Shown: positions 58,515-64,000 of the stretch, one piece after another
Layout: every line of letters begins with the position of its first letter
How positions within the stretch are numbered: the stretch's first letter is position 1
From: Thiomicrorhabdus sp. zzn3
GTDB taxonomy: Bacteria; Pseudomonadota; Gammaproteobacteria; Thiomicrospirales; Thiomicrospiraceae
Direction of reading: 5' to 3'
NCBI RefSeq assembly: GCF_029767755.1
Contig: NZ_JARUQS010000001.1
Span: forward strand, 372,001-436,000
DNA: 64,000 nucleotides
Translations under genes and position numbers: made by a program
Notes under the pieces: model-generated
Seen by the model: the letters and a program-made list of their open reading frames with translations, nothing else
What the model was told of the DNA's origin: nothing
The model's database searches: none

Positions 58515-59759
58515 TTATTTGTTTGCAAACTCAGGGTAGGCTTCCATTCCGCATTCAGATTGGTCTACACCTTCGTACTCTTGCTCTTCGGTAACACGCA
58601 CGCCCATTACGGCTTTAATGATGCTCCAAGTAATGAAGCTGGCGACGAATACCCAAGCAAAGATCACTGCCGTACCGATTAACTGGGCACCGATTGATGC
58701 ATCAGCATTAGTGAACGTCACTGCGATTAGACCCCAGATACCTACGATACCGTGTACAGAGATCGCACCGACAGGATCGTCAATTTTGAAGTTTTTATCC
58801 ATCATTAGGATAGCGAACACGACGATCATACCGCCAATAAGTCCGATAATCGTTGCCGCTAGAGGCGTTGGAGTTAATGGTTCAGCGGTGATGGAAACCA
58901 GACCAGCCAAAGCACCGTTCAGCGCCATGGTTAGATCCACTTTTTTGAACAAGATCTTAGAGATGATGATCGCACCGATCACACCACCAGCCGCAGCCAT
59001 ATTGGTGTTAACGAAGATCATTGCTACTGCGTTCGCTTCTTCGATGTTAGAGATTTTAAGTTCAGAACCACCGTTAAAACCGAACCAGCCGAGCCATAGG
59101 ATGAAGGTACCTAGAGCAGCTAGAGGTAGGTTGGCACCTGGAATCGCGCGAACTTCACCGTTAGGTCCGTATTTACCTTTACGAGCACCGAGTACCAATA
59201 CACCCGCCAAAGCAGCCGCCGCACCAGTCATATGAACGATACCTGAACCGGCGAAGTCTAGGAAGCCAAGCTCGTCAAGGAAGCCACCACCCCATTTCCA
59301 GAAACCTTCTACAGGGTAGATGAAACCAGTCATCACGATCGCAAAGACGAAGAATGACATCAGTTTCATGCGTTCAGCCACCGCACCGGAAACTACTGAC
59401 ATGGCTGTCGCGACGAAGACCACTTGGAAGAAGAAGTCAGACATCGCTGAGTAGTAGGTGTCACCGTTGCTGGCAAGAACGTCAGCCGTTGCGTTGTCAC
59501 CACCTAGCAAGAAGCTGATGCCAGGAATGTAGCTGTTAATGCTGTCGCCGTACATGATGTTATAACCAACCAGCATATACATAATACAGGCAATTGCGAA
59601 TAGACCGACGTTCTTAGCTAAGATTTCGGTCGTGTTTTTTGTACGGACTAGACCCGCTTCCAGCATGGCAAAACCAGCGGCCATCCACATGACCAGGGCC
59701 CCTGACATTAGGAAGTAAAAGGTGTCTAGGGCGTAACTCAAATGTGTTATTTGTTCCAT
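58515..59759 (-). CDS. amt: Ammonium transporter Amt
   Basis: Inner-membrane ammonium channel of 414 residues with about eleven helices. Signature segments: AGFAMLEAGLVRTKN near the N-terminus, pore His in IVHMTGAAAAL and ISVHGIVGIWG, and Trp-rich FILWLGWFGFNGGS. No cleaved signal peptide. It follows glnK by 22 bp, the usual PII-Amt pair. Confidence 0.97.
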   Translation of the reverse strand: MEQITHLSYALDTFYFLMSGALVMWMAAGFAMLEAGLVRTKNTTEILAKNVGLFAIACIMYMLVGYNIMYGDSINSYIPGISFLLGGDNATADVLASNGDTYYSAMSDFFFQVVFVATAMSVVSGAVAERMKLMSFFVFAIVMTGFIYPVEGFWKWGGGFLDELGFLDFAGSGIVHMTGAAAALAGVLVLGARKGKYGPNGEVRAIPGANLPLAALGTFILWLGWFGFNGGSELKISNIEEANAVAMIFVNTNMAAAGGVIGAIIISKILFKKVDLTMALNGALAGLVSITAEPLTPTPLAATIIGLIGGMIVVFAILMMDKNFKIDDPVGAISVHGIVGIWGLIAVTFTNADASIGAQLIGTAVIFAWVFVASFITWSIIKAVMGVRVTEEQEYEGVDQSECGMEAYPEFANK

Positions 59760-59781
59760 AATTCCTTTCCTTTATTATTGT

Positions 59782-60186
<405 letters not shown>

Positions 60187-60327
60187 TTAAAAATATCTTT
60201 TTAATCAATGTGTTAATTGTGTTTATTGGTCTTTTTATTGGTTTTAATGTAGCAGTTTCAGGTGGGTTTTTTTCATAATGGTGCAATTAAGTTTTTGTTT
60301 GGTGCCGGTGGCTGAAAGGAAGATGGG

Positions 60328-61104
60328 ATGGCGCTCTTAATCAAAGCACTGTTGATTCAAGTTTTTGCTTTTCTATTCGTATTATCCAGTACCTTTATTC
60401 TGCCTGTTTTTATCTCTCCTCCTTATCCGTTATGGGGGTATGTTGCCTTGCAGGCGCTCGCAGCAGTAAGTTTGAGTTGTTTGTTTCGGCTTCCTATGTG
60501 GTGGTGCTGGATTCAGCTGATATTGCCTGTAGGTTTGTATCTTGGTGTTTATCTAGAATCGGTATGGCAGCTAAGCGGTTTGTGGTGGCTTTTAATTTTT
60601 GCGTTGATGTGGCTGGTTTTTTTCAATGTGGGGCGAGAACGGGTACCGCTTTATTTGACGAATGCCGAGACCCGAAAAGCGCTGCAGCATTTGATTGCAC
60701 AGCAGTCCAAAGTGTTGGAAAGAAAGATCAATTTTGTGGATCTTGGTTGCGGCTTAGGCGCAACGGTCTTGGAAGTCAGTCGTTTTGGAGCGGTCAACCG
60801 TTCTGTTGGCGTGGAAACAGCGCCGCTTCCCTATTTACTGGCCAAGCTCCGCAGTTTTATGGCTGGAGGGGAGGTTTACCGACAAGATCTGTGGAAGGTG
60901 CATTTGCGTGATTATGATGTGGTGTATGCGTTTTTGTCGACCGAACCTATGACGTCTCTATGGCGGAAGGTTTTGCGTGAAATGCAGCCGGGTTCCTTGT
61001 TTGTAAGTAACAGTTTTCCGGTGGAAGGCGTTGCGCCTTCCGAGGTTTGGGAGTTAGCAGACCGTAGGCAAACCCGATTGTTTATTTACCGTATTGGCGA
61101 ATGA
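60328..61104 (+). CDS. Membrane-anchored class I SAM methyltransferase-like protein
   Basis: 258 residues: three or four N-terminal helices (about 5-102), then a Rossmann methyltransferase domain with VDLGCGLGATV (137-147) and a SVGVETAPLP acidic loop. The target is unknown. AGGAAG precedes the ATG. Divergent from glnK and 150 bp before glnE; no functional tie is shown. Confidence 0.75.
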   Translation: MALLIKALLIQVFAFLFVLSSTFILPVFISPPYPLWGYVALQALAAVSLSCLFRLPMWWCWIQLILPVGLYLGVYLESVWQLSGLWWLLIFALMWLVFFNVGRERVPLYLTNAETRKALQHLIAQQSKVLERKINFVDLGCGLGATVLEVSRFGAVNRSVGVETAPLPYLLAKLRSFMAGGEVYRQDLWKVHLRDYDVVYAFLSTEPMTSLWRKVLREMQPGSLFVSNSFPVEGVAPSEVWELADRRQTRLFIYRIGE

Positions 61105-61254
61105 TGGATGGATATTGATCATTGTTAAGTGCTCGCACATCGAGAGCTGGCATAATGTTGCTGGGATTTAGTTGGCCGGACTATACAAGTGTTTTAGGCA
61201 TTATAAGTTAAGTATTGCCATTGCGTATACTGATTAAGATTTGAGGAGTTTCAG

Positions 61255-63990
61255 ATGGATTACAACCTACAGGCGATAACGGAGTGGAGTCGATTTGTCG
61301 AGATGGTGGGGCGACGTTATCCTCAGGTCTTGGAGGAGAGTTATTGGCAAACTGCTTTTGCTGACGGTGAGTTATATCGATCAGTTTACAAAGCCGTCAT
61401 TGAGGCGGAAGACGAGGCGAGCTTGAAAAAGCGATTGCGTCAGCAGCGTAATCAGCAGATGGTCCGCATTGCCATTCGCGATTTAGCAGGTCTGTCTGGT
61501 TTGGAAGAATCTATGCGGGATGTTTCGGACTTGGCGGATGCTTTGGTGTCTGCGGCTTTGGATTGGCATTATGTGCGGTTCTGCGAACGCTATGGTACAC
61601 CAATAGGAAGCGAATCCGGATTGCCGCAGAAACTGATTGTGCTGGGAATGGGGAAGTTAGGTGGTCAGGAATTAAATTTTTCTTCCGATATCGATCTTAT
61701 TTTTGTCTATCCGGAAGCCGGCGAAACTCAGGGGGCTGGGCGAGCCATTTCCAACGATCAATTTTTTGTGCGCTTGGGGCAGGCGTTGAATAAATCATTG
61801 GTTGAAGTCACTGAAGACGGGTTTGTCTACCGGGTGGACATGCGTTTACGGCCTTTCGGTGATGCCGGGCCTTTGGCGATCAGTTTTGCCGGGATTGAGC
61901 ATTATTATGAAATTCATGGCCGTGCGTGGGAACGTTACGCCTTGGTGAAAGCGCGTGCGATGGCTGGCGATAAAGAAGAGGCGCAATCTCTGTTCAATAT
62001 TCTGCGTCCATTCGTCTATCGGCGCTATGTTGATTTCAGTGCGATGGAATCGCTGCGAGAGCTTAAGCGCATGATCGCCGTTGAAGTGAATAAAAAGGGC
62101 ATGCAGGACAATATTAAGTTGGGCCCGGGCGGAATTCGTGAGATTGAGTTTATTGTTCAAGCCTTTCAGTTGGTTCATGGGGGGCGGGATCGAACTCTGC
62201 AAGGACGATCGTTGATGCCGACTCTGTCTTTATTGTTGGAGCGTGGGTTTATCGAACAAGATGCCCACGATGGGTTAATGGCGGCGTATCACTTTTTGCG
62301 CCGTGCCGAAAATCGGCTGCAAATGTGGATGGATCAGCAAGTCCATAGCCTCCCTGAGGAGTCACATCATAGAGAAATGTTGGCCCAGTCTATGGGGTTT
62401 GAAAGCTATGAGGCGTTTGACCAGGTGCTGCAAACACACCGCGATTACGTCCAGGCCCAATTTGTTCAATTGTTTGCTGAAGAAGAGCAAACTGAAGAGG
62501 CCTGTCAGTTGGCCAATGTCTGGTTGGGTGATCTGACCTCTGTTGATGATTTGAGTGGACTGGCTCTAGACGATAAGGAAGGCTTTCTCAAGCAACTGCG
62601 AGACTTTAAGGCGACGCGTAGCGTAGGACGATTAAGTCGCGAGGGAGTGGAGCGTTTAAATGCGTTTATGCCATTGCTATTGAATGAGTTTATTCAGCAT
62701 GGCAGTTCACTGGAGACCCTAAACCGCTTGTTAAAAGTGGTTGAAAGCGTGGTGCAGCGAAGCGTGTACTTGGTATTGCTTAAAGAAAACCCTAAGGCTT
62801 TGAAGCATTTGGTGGATCTCTGCGAAGTCAGTCCTTGGCTGGCGGATATGTTGTCACGCTATCCGGCATTGATGGATCAGTTGTTGGATGAGCGAAGTCT
62901 TTATGCCCCTTTGGAACTCGACGCGCTTAATCGAGAAGTGACGCGATTGCTGGATGAAGTCGGTGAAGATGAAGAGCGCTTTATGGAGCAGATTCGGCAG
63001 TGGCGACATGCCCAGGTTTTTAAGGTGGCCGCCGCCGATGTCACTGGGAGCGTGCCTATCATGAAAGTCAGTGATTATCTGACGTGGATTGCTGAGGCGG
63101 TGTTAAACGGCGTGGTGCAGTTCGCGTGGCAGTTTATGTTGAAGCGTAATGGAATTCCCGGTGGTTTGGATGCGGCTAATTTACGCAACCCTTTTTTGGT
63201 ATTGGGTTACGGTAAGCTGGGTGGAATCGAACTGGGTTATGGGTCAGATCTTGACATAGTGATGCTTTACCAGGGCCTAGAATCCGGTGCCTATGCAAAA
63301 AACGAGAGAGGGCGAGAGCTGGAAAATTCGCTTTATTTTGTCAGAATGGGGCAGAAAATCATTTCATTGATGACGACATTGATGCCATCGGGTGTGTTGT
63401 ATGAGGTCGATACCCGTTTGCGTCCAAACGGGGCTTCCGGTTTGATGGTGACCGACCTGGAAAGTTATAAAAGTTATATTGAGAATAAGGCGTGGAATTG
63501 GGAGCATCAAGCCTTGATTCGCGCTCGGGCGGTGGTTGGTGATCAGTCATCACGGCAAGCGTTTGATCAGTTTAGATGCCAGTTCCTGCAACAGGCCAGG
63601 GATGCGGAAAAGGTCAAAGCGGAAGTGGTGGAGATGCGCCAGAAAATGCGTGAGTCGCTCGACAAATCCGATCAAGCGATTTTTGATCTTAAACATGGCG
63701 AAGGGGGAATTGTCGATATTGAATTTATGGTGCAATATCTTGTTTTGGCGTGTTCGGCACACTATCCGCAATTGGCTGTCTACAGCGACAATATTCGTAT
63801 TCTGGAAGCTCTTCAGGAAACCGGCGTGTTGCAGGCGCGTCAGGTTGAGGCATTGACCAGCGCTTACAAGGTATACCGTTCCAAGTATCACCGTGTGGCT
63901 CTTCAGAATCAAAAACCTCTGGTTGAGCAGAGCTGTTATCTTCAAGAGCGGGAGTCGGTCAAAGCGATTTGGCAGCAATTGATGCGGTAG
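61255..63990 (+). CDS. glnE: Bifunctional glutamine synthetase adenylyltransferase/deadenylase GlnE
   Basis: Adds or removes AMP on glutamine synthetase according to PII state. The 911 residues contain two nucleotidyltransferase domains: GMGKLGGQELNFSSDIDLIF (catalytic Asp about 145 and 147) for removal and GYGKLGGIELGYGSDLDIV (Asp about 665 and 667) for transfer. Complete; a little shorter than E. coli GlnE. GAGGAG precedes the ATG. Confidence 0.97.
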   Translation: MDYNLQAITEWSRFVEMVGRRYPQVLEESYWQTAFADGELYRSVYKAVIEAEDEASLKKRLRQQRNQQMVRIAIRDLAGLSGLEESMRDVSDLADALVSAALDWHYVRFCERYGTPIGSESGLPQKLIVLGMGKLGGQELNFSSDIDLIFVYPEAGETQGAGRAISNDQFFVRLGQALNKSLVEVTEDGFVYRVDMRLRPFGDAGPLAISFAGIEHYYEIHGRAWERYALVKARAMAGDKEEAQSLFNILRPFVYRRYVDFSAMESLRELKRMIAVEVNKKGMQDNIKLGPGGIREIEFIVQAFQLVHGGRDRTLQGRSLMPTLSLLLERGFIEQDAHDGLMAAYHFLRRAENRLQMWMDQQVHSLPEESHHREMLAQSMGFESYEAFDQVLQTHRDYVQAQFVQLFAEEEQTEEACQLANVWLGDLTSVDDLSGLALDDKEGFLKQLRDFKATRSVGRLSREGVERLNAFMPLLLNEFIQHGSSLETLNRLLKVVESVVQRSVYLVLLKENPKALKHLVDLCEVSPWLADMLSRYPALMDQLLDERSLYAPLELDALNREVTRLLDEVGEDEERFMEQIRQWRHAQVFKVAAADVTGSVPIMKVSDYLTWIAEAVLNGVVQFAWQFMLKRNGIPGGLDAANLRNPFLVLGYGKLGGIELGYGSDLDIVMLYQGLESGAYAKNERGRELENSLYFVRMGQKIISLMTTLMPSGVLYEVDTRLRPNGASGLMVTDLESYKSYIENKAWNWEHQALIRARAVVGDQSSRQAFDQFRCQFLQQARDAEKVKAEVVEMRQKMRESLDKSDQAIFDLKHGEGGIVDIEFMVQYLVLACSAHYPQLAVYSDNIRILEALQETGVLQARQVEALTSAYKVYRSKYHRVALQNQKPLVEQSCYLQERESVKAIWQQLMR

Positions 63991-64000
63991 AGCATCGAGG

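Overview
The window is a stretch of gammaproteobacterial core chromosome, about half G+C and densely coded on both strands. It holds 62 likely protein genes plus one doubtful small reading frame, and three tRNA genes. I see no rRNA, CRISPR array, insertion sequence or prophage. Gene orders are gammaproteobacterial: pepA-holC, lptFG, queA-tgt-yajC-secDF, lptCAB-hpf, mlaFEDCB-ibaG-murA-hisGD, petABC, ffh-rpsP-rimM-trmD-rplS and xerD-dsbC. A complete cytochrome bc1 complex, several c-di-GMP proteins and a flagellin suggest a free-living, motile, respiring bacterium. A Thiomicrospira/Hydrogenovibrio-like relative is my guess from overall protein character, not something the sequence proves.

Layout. 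0-13 kb: three c-di-GMP proteins, aminopeptidase A with the polymerase chi subunit, LPS export permeases LptFG, RlmJ, a Met/Gly/Tyr-repeat periplasmic protein and three tRNAs. 13-19 kb: queuosine genes (queA, tgt) and the Sec accessory complex (yajC, secD, secF). 19-28 kb: release factor 3, an OmpA-like lipoprotein, MgtE, and the minus-strand LPS cluster (cation antiporter, kdsC, lptC, lptA, lptB) followed by hpf. 28-37 kb: the Mla phospholipid transport operon, an ABC exporter pair, ibaG, murA, hisG, hisD and a NIF3 protein. 37-45 kb: the bc1 complex, a membrane-anchored glutamate-synthase-like flavoprotein, radA and a FadL-type porin. 45-57 kb: a SuhB-like phosphatase, a CorB-like protein, YpjD, the ffh/ribosomal-protein operon, xerD, dsbC, an SH3 protein and valS. 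57-64 kb: an isolated flagellin, an unknown protein, and a nitrogen group (glnK-amt behind a sigma-54-like promoter, and glnE).

The genes fit two main themes. One is envelope building: LPS transport (LptF, G, C, A, B and KdsC), lipid trafficking (Mla), peptidoglycan (MurA), protein export (SecDF-YajC, Ffh) and disulfide isomerisation (DsbC). The other is translation: tRNAs, queuosine modification, RF3, Hpf, RlmJ, TrmD, RimM, ribosomal proteins and ValS. Nitrogen sensing fills the right end.

The most unusual signal is not a gene. The 8-bp palindrome CAGGCCTG occurs 23 times by my reading, where about one is expected by chance. All 23 copies carry T two bases downstream on the plus strand (CAGGCCTGNT), whatever strand the surrounding gene uses. 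Ten copies lie between genes, one is the centre of a perfect 40-bp palindromic terminator, and three lie inside xerD. An oriented, iterated motif of this kind suggests a chromosome-architecture signal (KOPS-like or Chi-like) or an uptake sequence. It is the best candidate here for an undescribed system.
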